This document shows, in pieces, positions 26,857 through 34,297 of a DNA stretch of 64,000 nucleotides. The stretch comes from Roseovarius sp. ZX-A-9 (GTDB lineage Bacteria > Pseudomonadota > Alphaproteobacteria > Rhodobacterales > Rhodobacteraceae). The position numbers were made by a program, and so were the translations under genes. The notes under the pieces were generated by a model. That model did not search any database. It was not told the origin of the DNA and saw only the letters and a list, made by a program, of their open reading frames with translations. Within the stretch, counting starts at the first letter, position 1. Each line of letters opens with the position of its first letter. The stretch lies in the NCBI RefSeq assembly GCF_028369135.1, contig NZ_JAPWHW010000007.1, forward strand, positions 1 to 64,000, given 5' to 3'.

Positions 26857-26914
26857 CCTGCGTGGCCTGAACGCAATCAGACCTGCGCGCCGCAGGCGCA
26901 CCGCGTGATCGCAG

Positions 26915-27184
26915 TTACTTCAGCTGGCTGTCCTTGGACCCACGCCGGTTGATCCCGCCGCGCGCCTGATAGGCTTGATCGCGTTCCTGCATGCAATCAA
27001 TGCACAGCTTGACCCCCGGCAGGGCAACACGGCGCGCCTCGGGGATCGGCTCCTCGCATTCGGCGCAATGCGTGCGGCTCTCACCTGTGGCCACCCGCCG
27101 CGCCTTGAGGCGGGCCAATTCATCGGCAATCGAGGCTTCTATCTGTTCATTCACCGCGCCATCGCGCGCCCATCCACCAGCCAT
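26915..27184 (-). CDS. DksA/TraR-type small C4 zinc-finger protein
   Basis: An 89-residue protein with a short helical N-terminal half (EASIADELARLKARR) and a C4 zinc finger HCAECEEPIPEARR...KLCIDCMQ, the DksA/TraR pattern with two CxxC pairs 17 residues apart. It lacks the long coiled coil with the paired aspartates that full-length DksA inserts into the polymerase channel, so it belongs with the small TraR/YbiI-like proteins. The function of these is mostly unknown. The gene stands alone between convergent pepF and the esterase gene. Confidence 0.85.
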   Translation of the reverse strand: MAGGWARDGAVNEQIEASIADELARLKARRVATGESRTHCAECEEPIPEARRVALPGVKLCIDCMQERDQAYQARGGINRRGSKDSQLK

Positions 27185-27264
27185 GCGGCACCTCCTGTAT
27201 CCACCTTCATAAGCTAGGGAATCGGGTGCCGCTTGCCAAGAGGCACACCCATCACCGAAGCCGC

Positions 27265-28338
27265 TCAGGGGGCCGGGGCATCCAGAACAAGGTATTCATC
27301 AAAGCCCGTGCCCGATTGCTGGGCCTGCGCAATCATGCCCTGCAACACCGACACCGCGGCAGGCGAGGACACCGGCACCATGTGGTTCAGCCCCTCGCCA
27401 TCTGCGAGCGCGGTGAAATCCACAACCGTCACACCCTTCAGGTCCGCCACTTTTTCGGGCCCGTCAATCACCCCCAGCCGTGGCTTGCGCCCGGTGAGGA
27501 ACCCGGCCAGCGACAGCGCGCGATCCTGCCGCGAGACGAAAATCATGAACGGATCAGGCAGCTTGCCGATGCTGTTGACCTGCCGGCGGAAGAGATCGGG
27601 ATCGATATCGGGTGACATCAGGACGACGCCGCTGATCCGGTCCAGCAGCTTGCGGTTGCCACGCAGTGCTGCCTGACGCAACACTTCCATCGTCAGGTTC
27701 GCGCCCATCGAATGCGCCAGCAGAAACACCTTTTCACCGGGTGCGGCCGTCAGACTGTTCAGCACTTCCTCCAGATCGTCGCGCGCATGCAGAACGCTGT
27801 CACGGTCATAGATATAGCCGCGCGCATCGCCCGCCGACTGCCACGAGAACAGGACCCCCGGCATCCCGGTCTTGAAATCGGTCTGGATCTGCGCCAGCCG
27901 GTACATGGCATCCGAAAGGGTGTTGTTGTAGCCGTGCACAAAGACCAGCGTTTCCGAGCCTTTCCGGCGTGCGCGCAGATGCGAGCGCATCTCACGCATC
28001 CCCGAAAAAATCTTGGTGTCGGTGACGACAAAGTCGGTCGCCGCGTCAGGCGGGCCTTCGGGCCATTCCACATGGCCCGCCACATGGTTTGGCGGCACCG
28101 AAATCACGTTGCGGAAAAACCGCAACCCGTCGGGCCGCAACTGGCCGAAATAAGGGCCGGTGCGGTCCAGCTTGCGCTGCGTCGCGACGTAAATCGGTTG
28201 CGCCGTGGCCGCAGGGTTGGGAGGGGCGACCTGCGCTGTCTCGCGCGGCGCGCAAGCGGCCAGCAGCACAAACAGTATCGCGCCAATCACACGGTGAAAG
28301 GTCAGCGGATTTCGTCCGGTAAATTCAGCAGCAGACAT
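27265..28338 (-). CDS. Alpha/beta hydrolase of the DUF900 type, probable lipoprotein
   Basis: A 357-residue hydrolase. The N-terminus has a hydrophobic segment ending in LLAACAP, a lipobox, so the protein is probably anchored to a membrane. The hydrolase part has ETLVFVHGYNNTLSDAMYR, which is the hallmark of the DUF900 esterase group, the nucleophile elbow AHSMGAN, and a late GLNHM giving the histidine. ATG at 28338 is chosen because the lipobox then sits at a normal distance. The would-be ribosome-binding GGGGG is inside a hairpin that follows rpoH. The substrate is unknown. Confidence 0.82.
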   Translation of the reverse strand: MSAAEFTGRNPLTFHRVIGAILFVLLAACAPRETAQVAPPNPAATAQPIYVATQRKLDRTGPYFGQLRPDGLRFFRNVISVPPNHVAGHVEWPEGPPDAATDFVVTDTKIFSGMREMRSHLRARRKGSETLVFVHGYNNTLSDAMYRLAQIQTDFKTGMPGVLFSWQSAGDARGYIYDRDSVLHARDDLEEVLNSLTAAPGEKVFLLAHSMGANLTMEVLRQAALRGNRKLLDRISGVVLMSPDIDPDLFRRQVNSIGKLPDPFMIFVSRQDRALSLAGFLTGRKPRLGVIDGPEKVADLKGVTVVDFTALADGEGLNHMVPVSSPAAVSVLQGMIAQAQQSGTGFDEYLVLDAPAP

Positions 28339-28344
28339 GAACAA

Positions 28345-28370
28345 GCCCCCATAGGCGATCCTATGAGGGC
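28345..28370 (-). terminator. Hairpin between rpoH and the DUF900 hydrolase gene
   Basis: GCCCCCATAGG (28345-28355) and CCTATGAGGGC (28360-28370) pair with one mismatch around a CGAT loop. It lies 30 bp after the rpoH stop and 6 bp before the next start codon, so it may end the rpoH message and also hide the next gene's ribosome-binding site. Confidence 0.6.
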
Positions 28371-28400
28371 TTATCCGGTTTTCTGACCTGTGCATAGCTC

Positions 28401-29297
28401 TCAGGCGCTGGTCAGCATGCCTTTCTCCTGAGCCAGGCTGCGCATCCGCTTTTGCAGTTTCTCGAATGCCCGCACCTCGATCTGACGGATGCGTTCGCGG
28501 CTCACGTCGTATTGGGTGCTCAGGTCTTCCAGCGTGACGGTCTTGTCGCTCAGCCGGCGCTGGGTCAGAACGTCCTTTTCGCGGTCGTTGAGAACATCCA
28601 TCGCTTCGGCGAGCAATTCACGCCGCGCCTCCAACTCGTCACGCGCCTCGTAATCGCTGGCCTGGTCGGCATCTTCGTCCTCCAACCAGTCCTGCCATTG
28701 CATCGTGCCCTCGCCTTCGGATCCGACCGTGGCGTTCAGCGAAGCATCGCCGCCCGACATGCGCCGGTTCATCGAGATCACTTCCGCCTCGGTCACGCCC
28801 AGCTGGGTCGCGATCGTCTTGACGTTGTCGGGATGCATGTCGCCGTCTTCCAGCGCGCCGATCTTGGACTTGGCCTTGCGCAGGTTGAAAAACAGCTTCT
28901 TCTGCGCCGATGTCGTCCCCATCTTCACCAGGCTCCACGAGCGCAGGATGTATTCCTGAATGCTCGCACGGATCCACCACATCGCGTAGGTCGCGAGGCG
29001 GAAACCCTTTTCCGGGTCAAAGCGTTTAACGGCCTGCATCAGGCCGACATTCGCCTCCGAAATGACTTCGGCCTGCGGCAGGCCGTAACCGCGATATCCC
29101 ATCGCGATCTTGGCCGCGAGCCGCAGGTGCGACGTGACCATCCTGTGCGCGGCTTCGGTGTCACCCTGCTCGACCCAGCGCTTGGCGAGCATATATTCTT
29201 CTTCCGGCTCCAGAAGCGGAAATTTTCGAATTTCCTGCATATAGCGGTTCAGGCCGCCTTCCGGTGTCGGTGCCGGCAGATTTGCATAATTTGCCAT
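28401..29297 (-). CDS. rpoH: RNA polymerase heat-shock sigma factor
   Basis: A 298-residue sigma-70-family factor of the RpoH (sigma-32) group. Region 2 contains LRLAAKIAMGYRGYGLPQAEVISEANVGLMQAVKRFDPEKG (seen in parts), with the aromatic -10 contacts in FRLATYAMWWIRASIQEYI. The RpoH box region is near QKKLFFNLRKAK, which identifies RpoH among primary-like factors. Region 4 ends with LSTQYDVSRERIRQIEVRAFEKLQ, which reads the -35 box. Alphaproteobacteria often have two RpoH copies; which one this is cannot be told here. A possible promoter lies upstream. Confidence 0.95.
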   Translation of the reverse strand: MANYANLPAPTPEGGLNRYMQEIRKFPLLEPEEEYMLAKRWVEQGDTEAAHRMVTSHLRLAAKIAMGYRGYGLPQAEVISEANVGLMQAVKRFDPEKGFRLATYAMWWIRASIQEYILRSWSLVKMGTTSAQKKLFFNLRKAKSKIGALEDGDMHPDNVKTIATQLGVTEAEVISMNRRMSGGDASLNATVGSEGEGTMQWQDWLEDEDADQASDYEARDELEARRELLAEAMDVLNDREKDVLTQRRLSDKTVTLEDLSTQYDVSRERIRQIEVRAFEKLQKRMRSLAQEKGMLTSA

Positions 29298-29342
29298 GAA
29301 ACTGACCCTCCAGACTCACACCATGTTTAGTGTATTAACATC

Positions 29343-29371
29343 TATCTAGGAACCCGCCATGCGCTTTGCAA
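29343..29371 (-). promoter_or_regulatory. Possible rpoH promoter
   Basis: On the minus strand TTGCAA (29371-29366) and TAGATA (29348-29343) are exactly 17 bp apart, about 45 bp upstream of the rpoH ATG. This fits a housekeeping-sigma promoter. I did not see a clear sigma-32-type pair. Confidence 0.5.
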
Positions 29372-29463
29372 GCCTGATATCCTCGATACCTTAACACCAG
29401 ATTAAGACCGATAGTTCCGTTTGCCAGTAATGTGTCGGCCGTTCACACAACTGTGCTGGCCTG

Positions 29464-30495
29464 TCACAATGTCTGCGACAATGCCGCGATCAAATCGGCC
29501 ATATCCAGTGGCAAGGCAGCGTCAAACCGCATCATCTCGCCCGTCGCGGGGTGCTCAAACCCCAAATGCGCCGCGTGCAGCGCCTGCCGCTCAAAGCCGC
29601 ACGCGGCTGTCAGCGCCGCCTCCGGCAGGGCCTTGGTCGACAGTTTGCGCCGCCCGCCATAGGTGGGATCACCGATCAGCCCGTGGCCCGCATAGGCCAT
29701 GTGAACGCGGATCTGGTGAGTGCGCCCGGTTTCCAGCCAGCATTCCACCAAAGCCGCCGCCGCGGGGGTGCCGAATCGCTCGACAATGCGCGCACGGGTG
29801 ACGGCATGCCGCCCGCCGGTCTGGTACACGGCCTGTTTCTGCCGGTCCGTCTTGTGCCGGGCCAGACGGGTTTCGATCCGCATGATATTGCCCGGCTCAA
29901 AGCTGATGCCACGCAAGCCGCGCAGGCGCGGGTCACTGGCATCGGGGACACCGTGACAGACGGCAAGGTACTGCCGCTCCACGTCATGCGCCTCGAATTG
30001 CGCCGCCAGCCCGTGATGCGCGCGGTCAGATTTCGCCACCACCAGCAGGCCGCTGGTCTCCTTGTCGATCCGGTGCACGATGCCGGGGCGCTTGGCGCCA
30101 CCGACGCCAGACAGGTTCCCGCCGAAATGATGCAGCAGCGCATTTACCAGCGTGCCCGACGGCGTGCCCGGCGCGGGATGCACGACCATGCCGGCCGGTT
30201 TGTCGACCACCACCAGATCGTCATCCTCATAGACGATATCCAACGCAATATCCTCGGGCGCGATATGGCTCTCTTCGGCCACCGGCACGGTGATCTGCAC
30301 CGTGTCGCCCTCGGCCACGCGCGCCTTGGCGTCGGTGACGCATGCACCGTTCACCGCGATCTGGCCCGCTGCAATCAGCCGCGCCAGACGGGTGCGCGAC
30401 AATGCGGCGGCCTCTGGCACATCACGCGCCAGTGCCTTATCAAGGCGCGGCGGCGGGTTCGGCCCGATCTCAAAGTTAAGGGTGGTAGACCCCAT
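29464..30495 (-). CDS. rluD: 23S rRNA pseudouridine synthase RluD-type
   Basis: A 343-residue RluA-family pseudouridine synthase. An N-terminal S4 domain (LARLIAAGQIAVNG) is followed by the catalytic domain with HRIDKETSGLLVVAK, where the aspartate is the nucleophile, and with VVDKPAGMVVHPA and GRTHQIRVHMAYAGHGLIGDPTYGG (landmarks). The set best fits RluD, which modifies positions in helix 69 of 23S rRNA. ATG at 30495 is preferred to GTG at 30504 because GAGGAG lies 8 bases before the ATG. This start codon overlaps the start codon of the divergent gene. Confidence 0.9.
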   Translation of the reverse strand: MGSTTLNFEIGPNPPPRLDKALARDVPEAAALSRTRLARLIAAGQIAVNGACVTDAKARVAEGDTVQITVPVAEESHIAPEDIALDIVYEDDDLVVVDKPAGMVVHPAPGTPSGTLVNALLHHFGGNLSGVGGAKRPGIVHRIDKETSGLLVVAKSDRAHHGLAAQFEAHDVERQYLAVCHGVPDASDPRLRGLRGISFEPGNIMRIETRLARHKTDRQKQAVYQTGGRHAVTRARIVERFGTPAAAALVECWLETGRTHQIRVHMAYAGHGLIGDPTYGGRRKLSTKALPEAALTAACGFERQALHAAHLGFEHPATGEMMRFDAALPLDMADLIAALSQTL

Positions 30496-30796
30496 GAACG
30501 ACACTCCTCAGCCCCCGCCGATCGATCCGGGAATGGTCAGATACCTGCGCCTGTTGGTCACGATCCTGACGGCGACGATGGTGATCGGGTTCATAGTGAT
30601 CGTCGCGCTCTTTGTCACCAAGTTCTCGGACGCGTTCGGCCCGAAACTGCCCGATGTGATCACCCTGCCCGACGGATCGGAACCGCTGGCCTTCACCCAG
30701 GGGTCGGACTGGTACGCCATAGTAACCGAGGACGACCGCGTGCTGATCTATGACCGCGAGACCGGCGTACTGCGCCAGACGCTGCAAATCGACTGA
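30494..30796 (+). CDS. Small single-span membrane protein (DUF6476-like)
   Basis: A 100-residue protein with one membrane span (about residues 20-43, LLVTILTATMVIGFIVIVALFV) preceded by a short proline-rich cytoplasmic end and followed by a soluble domain with VITLPDGSEPLAF and DRVLIYDRETG. The latter looks like a tiny beta-propeller-blade-like strand pair. It matches, from memory, a Rhodobacterales-limited family. The start ATG (30494-30496) overlaps the divergent rluD ATG (30495-30493) on the other strand; GGTGG about 10 bases upstream is its likely ribosome-binding site. Confidence 0.75.
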   Translation: MNDTPQPPPIDPGMVRYLRLLVTILTATMVIGFIVIVALFVTKFSDAFGPKLPDVITLPDGSEPLAFTQGSDWYAIVTEDDRVLIYDRETGVLRQTLQID

Positions 30797-30846
30797 CTTC
30801 ACAAAGGTCGGTGTTGCTGGCACCCTGCCCTCGGGGAGGACACGCC

Positions 30847-31224
30847 ATGCGCCGCATGTCATGGATCTGGATACTTTTTGCGCTCTGGGCCGGGCTATAT
30901 GTCGCGTCCTTCGTCGTTGCGCATTTCACGGCACCGACCGGTGACAGCTTTCTGCGGGGGGCGAACCGGCTGATGATCTTCATTCAATTCCAGATCGCCG
31001 CGGCCATCGTCGCCATCGTCATCTGGAACATGGGGCGCGCCTTTGACAAAGGCACTTGGCAGCGCTGGCTTGCCCGTGCCCCTGCCCTGCTGGCGGTTGG
31101 ATTGCTGGTGCTGATCATAGGAATCATTGTGGTCGCCGCTATCGGCAAGCCGTCGCCACAGAACGCCCCGTATGTGGCCCCGAATCCGATGACCGAACCA
31201 GCCCCTGCCGCTATTGCAGAATAG
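30847..31224 (+). CDS. Small polytopic membrane protein, unknown function
   Basis: A 125-residue protein with three hydrophobic spans: about residues 5-25, 42-62 and 78-100. The loops are short and the C-terminal 25 residues are rich in Pro and Ala. I do not recognise a family. ATG 30847 is chosen over earlier in-frame positions because GGGGAGG lies 7 bases before it. The gene follows the DUF6476-like gene by 50 bp and ends 35 bp before the tRNA gene of the opposite strand. Confidence 0.7.
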   Translation: MRRMSWIWILFALWAGLYVASFVVAHFTAPTGDSFLRGANRLMIFIQFQIAAAIVAIVIWNMGRAFDKGTWQRWLARAPALLAVGLLVLIIGIIVVAAIGKPSPQNAPYVAPNPMTEPAPAAIAE

Positions 31225-31259
31225 ACCGCACAAAGCACCGCGAACTGTCAAGAAAAGGG

Positions 31260-31336
31260 TGGTACCACCTCCTGGTCTCGAACCAGGGACCTCTTGATCC
31301 ACAATCAAGCGCTCTAACCAACTGAGCTAAGGCGGC
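31260..31336 (-). tRNA. tRNA-His (GTG)
   Basis: The minus strand folds as a full cloverleaf: acceptor GCCGCCT (from 31336) pairs with AGGTGGT, the D arm has AGCTCAGTTGGTTAGAG, the anticodon stem CTTGA/TCAAG encloses TTGTGGA with anticodon GTG, and the T arm contains GGTTCGAGACC. CCA is encoded (31262-31260). The base before position 1 is T rather than G and the discriminator is A, so the usual G-1:C73 pair of tRNA-His is absent. This matches the known alphaproteobacterial exception. Confidence 0.95.
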
Positions 31337-31463
31337 ACTGGGCGTCGATTTAGCCGCCGCGCACCTGAAATGCAAGCCTATTGGCGCGCAATTTCCCAGC
31401 TTTGTGCCACCATTTCGCACCCAGGGGAGAACGGTCGACTGGCACGCCATTTTCGCACCCGCA

Positions 31464-32684
31464 TCAAAATGACAGCCTGATGCCGGTCCCGATCACGAAG
31501 CCATCGACATCGTCCCCCGGCGTACCAATGCCGCCATCGCCCACATCCTCGTCAAAATTGACGTAAGAGGCAAAACCGAACAGGTTGATGCCGACCCCGT
31601 TCTGCAACCCGCGATGAGTCTCATAGCCCGATCCGGGCCGTGGTGGCCCTGCCGGGCGCTCGGGATGACCCGTCAAGGAATAGTTCATCGCGACAGTGAA
31701 CGCCTCGAATCGTTCCTTCGCACCGAATCCCGCATTCTCATTATCCACATTGCGCCCCCGCAGGTAAGAGAAGCTGTAGCCGTAGCGCCCGGACTGGTAG
31801 GAAATGCCCAGATCATAGGCTTCGCCATCCGTGATACCATTCGAACTGTTGTTGCTCTCGGCAAAACTGCCGCCGATGGTAAAGCCGCCATAGCCCAAAT
31901 TGGCCCCCGCGCCCCAGTATTCGGGGTTGGCGTTCGGGTCTGCTGTGTTGTTGGCAATCCCCCATCTGGCCGAAAGGCCGATATCTAAATCCCCGAAACT
32001 GTTGACGTAATTCGCCCCGATGTCATAGAAATCCTGCCGATTTGGCGCCGTATTCGCCTCCTCATGTGCATAGCTCAGGCCCAGCTGGAACCCGGAGAAA
32101 CGCGGCGTGAAATAGGTGATGCGCCCTTGGGTTTGCTCGCCCATGTTCGACACTTTCGTACTGCCCAGCGTGCCGCGGAACAGATCATCGCCCACAAGGC
32201 GGTTGTTGTGCACACCCGAAAACGGGATGAACGAGGCCAGCGTGCCAGAGTTTATCCCGCCAAAGTTGGTCACCGGGCCGAAACCGATCGGTGCGCCAAA
32301 GCCCATGTGATTGCCCGGCGTATCCGATTTGCCGAACAGGATCTCGCCAAAGCTGCCCCTGGCGAACAGGAACGCCTCGTCGACCTCGGCGCCCGCGTTG
32401 CGTTCGCCGACATGGCCGTCCAACTCGATATGCGCGCCGAACTTTATACCGTTGTCCAGCGTGACCGTCGGCAGGAAGAAAAACTCGCCCGAGCCAACCG
32501 AATCGATCCCGTCGAAATCGCTGGCCGTCGCGCTGTCATAAGAGACGTAGCCGATGCTCTGCTCCAGATAGGCGCCCAGCTGGATGTCCCAATCTGCCGC
32601 CGCAACCGGCGCCGCCCCCAAGAGCATCGTCAACGATGTGCTGCAGATCAGCGCATTGCGCGAGTTCAACCTGTTGGTGCCCAT
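31464..32684 (-). CDS. Gram-negative porin, outer-membrane beta-barrel
   Basis: A 406-residue protein with a signal peptide (cleavage near PVAAA, residue 30) and a series of amphipathic strands ending with SF, the terminal phenylalanine needed for outer-membrane insertion. Alternating segments such as GIKFGAHIELDGHVG, EAFLFARGSFGEILFGK (constriction-loop region) and YGYSFSYLRGRNV are typical of trimeric Rhodobacter-type general porins. ATG 32684 is chosen because the signal peptide follows directly. It diverges from a small gene over 143 bp. Selectivity cannot be judged. Confidence 0.88.
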   Translation of the reverse strand: MGTNRLNSRNALICSTSLTMLLGAAPVAAADWDIQLGAYLEQSIGYVSYDSATASDFDGIDSVGSGEFFFLPTVTLDNGIKFGAHIELDGHVGERNAGAEVDEAFLFARGSFGEILFGKSDTPGNHMGFGAPIGFGPVTNFGGINSGTLASFIPFSGVHNNRLVGDDLFRGTLGSTKVSNMGEQTQGRITYFTPRFSGFQLGLSYAHEEANTAPNRQDFYDIGANYVNSFGDLDIGLSARWGIANNTADPNANPEYWGAGANLGYGGFTIGGSFAESNNSSNGITDGEAYDLGISYQSGRYGYSFSYLRGRNVDNENAGFGAKERFEAFTVAMNYSLTGHPERPAGPPRPGSGYETHRGLQNGVGINLFGFASYVNFDEDVGDGGIGTPGDDVDGFVIGTGIRLSF

Positions 32685-32827
32685 TGTCGCTTCCCCGTCA
32701 GTGCGAGAGCTATCCGCATGCGTCATTCTACGGTGATCGGTGAAATCGCACAACATCGCCGCCACCGCCGCGCTTGCAAAAAGCAGGCGGTCCCCCTATG
32801 CCCCGCAGACAGACCAAGGAGGGGAAC

Positions 32828-33013
32828 ATGGGTATCAATTCCGAACGCGACGTCGAAGCGAACCTGCAGATCGGACCGACGGATCAGGGCATGGTGCGCA
32901 TTTTCGTGGAATCACACGGCACCGAAATCCCGATGGATTTCACCCCCGAAGAGGCAGACGAGATCGCCGCAGAGATCATCGCCGCCGCCAAGGCCGCGTC
33001 AAGACGGGGCTGA
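32828..33013 (+). CDS. Small acidic protein (DUF6324-like)
   Basis: A 61-residue protein, MGINSERDVEANLQIGP at the start and EEADEIAAEIIAAAKAA at the end. It is probably a two-strand plus helix fold. It resembles a small protein I recall from Rhodobacterales genomes without a known role. AAGGAGGGG lies just upstream of ATG 32828, a strong ribosome-binding site, which supports the start. Its stop codon directly abuts the stop of mmcB on the other strand. Confidence 0.75.
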   Translation: MGINSERDVEANLQIGPTDQGMVRIFVESHGTEIPMDFTPEEADEIAAEIIAAAKAASRRG

Positions 33014-33466
33014 TCACCGCGGATCACGCAGCGCCTGCAGGCGCCGCGCCGCATCGCGGGCGAATTTGCGGATGATGGCCGTGCGGCGGGGGCCGGGCAG
33101 CTTGTTTTCAGGGCCCATCCGCACGACCTCTCCCCCATAGGCGTCCGCGATGATCAGGCCGGTCTCTGCGGGCAGCAGCCCGGTCGGAAAATCCGCATCG
33201 ACCGCCCAGAAGAACCGGTCACACCACTGCAGATAGCCGTCCCACTTGGAATCCGACAGGAAATCGGCGCGGCTCGATTTGCACTCGATCACCCAGATCT
33301 CCCCCTTGGGCCCCAGCGCCATCACGTCGACCCGCTTACCGCGTTCCGGCACATATTCCTCCAGCGCACTGAAATTGTAAGAGGCCAGATGACGGCACAC
33401 GCCCCGCGCCAGCAATTGGCCGGGTGTGAGCGCTGGCAGCGCCGCGGATAATTGTATTTCGCTCAT
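33014..33466 (-). CDS. mmcB: MmcB-family DNA repair-associated protein
   Basis: A 150-residue protein of the MmcB family. RGVCRHLASYNFSALEEYVPERGKRVDVMALGPKGEIWVIECKSSRADF (landmarks in parts) shows the PD-(D/E)xK nuclease-like pattern: a glutamate in the first helix, RVDVMAL and IECKSS with the acidic-lysine pair. In Caulobacter MmcB is part of the SOS/DNA-damage response. ATG at 33466 is chosen; the open frame above it runs into the 6S RNA promoter. It lies divergent from the 6S RNA gene. Confidence 0.82.
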   Translation of the reverse strand: MSEIQLSAALPALTPGQLLARGVCRHLASYNFSALEEYVPERGKRVDVMALGPKGEIWVIECKSSRADFLSDSKWDGYLQWCDRFFWAVDADFPTGLLPAETGLIIADAYGGEVVRMGPENKLPGPRRTAIIRKFARDAARRLQALRDPR

Positions 33467-33504
33467 GCCCCAATAATGAACAAAGGATGAACGTGCGCAA
33501 CCCC

Positions 33505-33533
33505 TTGTAGCGGGGTCACGCACACCCTAGATT
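33505..33533 (+). promoter_or_regulatory. Promoter of the 6S RNA gene
   Basis: TTGTAG (33505-33510) and TAGATT (33528-33533) are separated by 17 bp. The -10 box ends about 5 bases before the first base of the 6S closing stem, which is the expected distance to the transcription start. Confidence 0.6.
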
Positions 33534-33537
33534 AAGC

Positions 33538-33704
33538 AGTGGCGGGTTCTGCCCTTCTCGTGAACGGTTGCATTCCGGTGGCCTTAAGCAATTCCGAGGG
33601 AGCTGGCTCTGTCCGGGCCTTGGTCCGGTTACCCGGCGCCCACCTGTACATACAGGTCCTCGGGAATGAGAGAACCAAACGGTTGCGTGCGGGCCCGCCA
33701 CTTT
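33538..33704 (+). ncRNA. ssrS: 6S RNA
   Basis: About 165 nt. AGTGGCGGG (33538-33546) pairs perfectly with CCCGCCACT (33694-33702), giving the closing stem. The apical arm is visible as nested pairs: TTGGT/ACCAA (33620-33624 and 33673-33677), CCCG/CGGG, and ACCTGT with an ACAT loop and ACAGGT (33642-33657). Between arm and closing stem lies a large unpaired region on the 5' side and a shorter one on the 3' side (ACGGTTGCGTGCGGG), as in 6S RNA. Phrases such as GAGCTGGCTCTGTCCGGG and GGCGCCCACCTG recall alphaproteobacterial 6S. It binds housekeeping RNA polymerase by mimicking an open promoter. No protein gene fits this stretch. Confidence 0.82.
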
Positions 33705-33768
33705 CTTGCAGACAGACGATTCCTTTGGCGCGCAGGCCGTTCTCGCGCGCCTATCCGCCTGCGCGGTG

Positions 33769-33808
33769 CACAGACGTGATATCGACGTCATACCGACGTG
33801 AAACTGAC
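33769..33808 (+). repeat. 11-bp direct-repeat array, locus 2 (4 units, after 6S RNA)
   Basis: Four 11-bp units with GAC cores at 33773, 33784, 33795 and 33806. The best units read GATATCGACGT and CATACCGACGT, and the outer two are decayed. It lies 65 bp beyond the 6S RNA and 67 bp before the stop of the next minus-strand gene; no plus-strand gene lies downstream. Confidence 0.65.
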
Positions 33809-33874
33809 CTTGGAAATTTGATGGAATGAGTGCATATCCGGATATCCCGGATGCAGTGCGCCGCTAGCGGCGCT

Positions 33875-34207
33875 CTACCCGTTGCGGCCGCCCTGCCGGT
33901 CCCCGGCGGCGACCCGGATCGGGATCATCTGCGGCGACGCAGGCAAGACTCGCTGACGGCGTCCACCGCGCGGGCCGTCGTCGTCATCGTCCTTCATGCG
34001 CATCACCGCGATGGCAAACTGCACGCCAGCGAAAACGATCCCGTTGGCGACCCACAAGACCAGCAACGCCAGCCAGCCCTTTTCAGAGGTGCTGATGAGA
34101 TGCCACAGGTTCGCAATATCGAACCACAGCAACATCCCGACGAAAACAGCGGCGATACCAAACCCGATGCAGACATGCGTGATATATAGGCGAATAAGTT
34201 TGGGCAT
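33875..34207 (-). CDS. Small two-span membrane protein, unknown function
   Basis: A 110-residue protein with two hydrophobic spans (about residues 8-28 and 45-66), a short acidic run (KDDDDDGPRGG) and a polar C-terminus containing QRVLPASPQMIPIRV. It may be a small inner-membrane protein with its tail in the cytoplasm. I do not recognise a named family, though similar proteins occur in Rhodobacterales. It stands downstream of nusB by 90 bp on the same strand. Confidence 0.65.
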   Translation of the reverse strand: MPKLIRLYITHVCIGFGIAAVFVGMLLWFDIANLWHLISTSEKGWLALLVLWVANGIVFAGVQFAIAVMRMKDDDDDGPRGGRRQRVLPASPQMIPIRVAAGDRQGGRNG

Positions 34208-34297
34208 TTACGCCCCCTTTGTCATGCGTCCCTACAACAATATAGCGCTCTGGCGCCACCACTCAAGGGCATGCGCGGGGAATGGCCGGTCCAGCTG

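Noticed and set aside
33830-34189. 119-codon plus-strand frame after the second 11-bp array
   Set aside because: Antisense to the small membrane-protein gene, with His/Gln/Asp-rich shadow composition and no ribosome-binding site.
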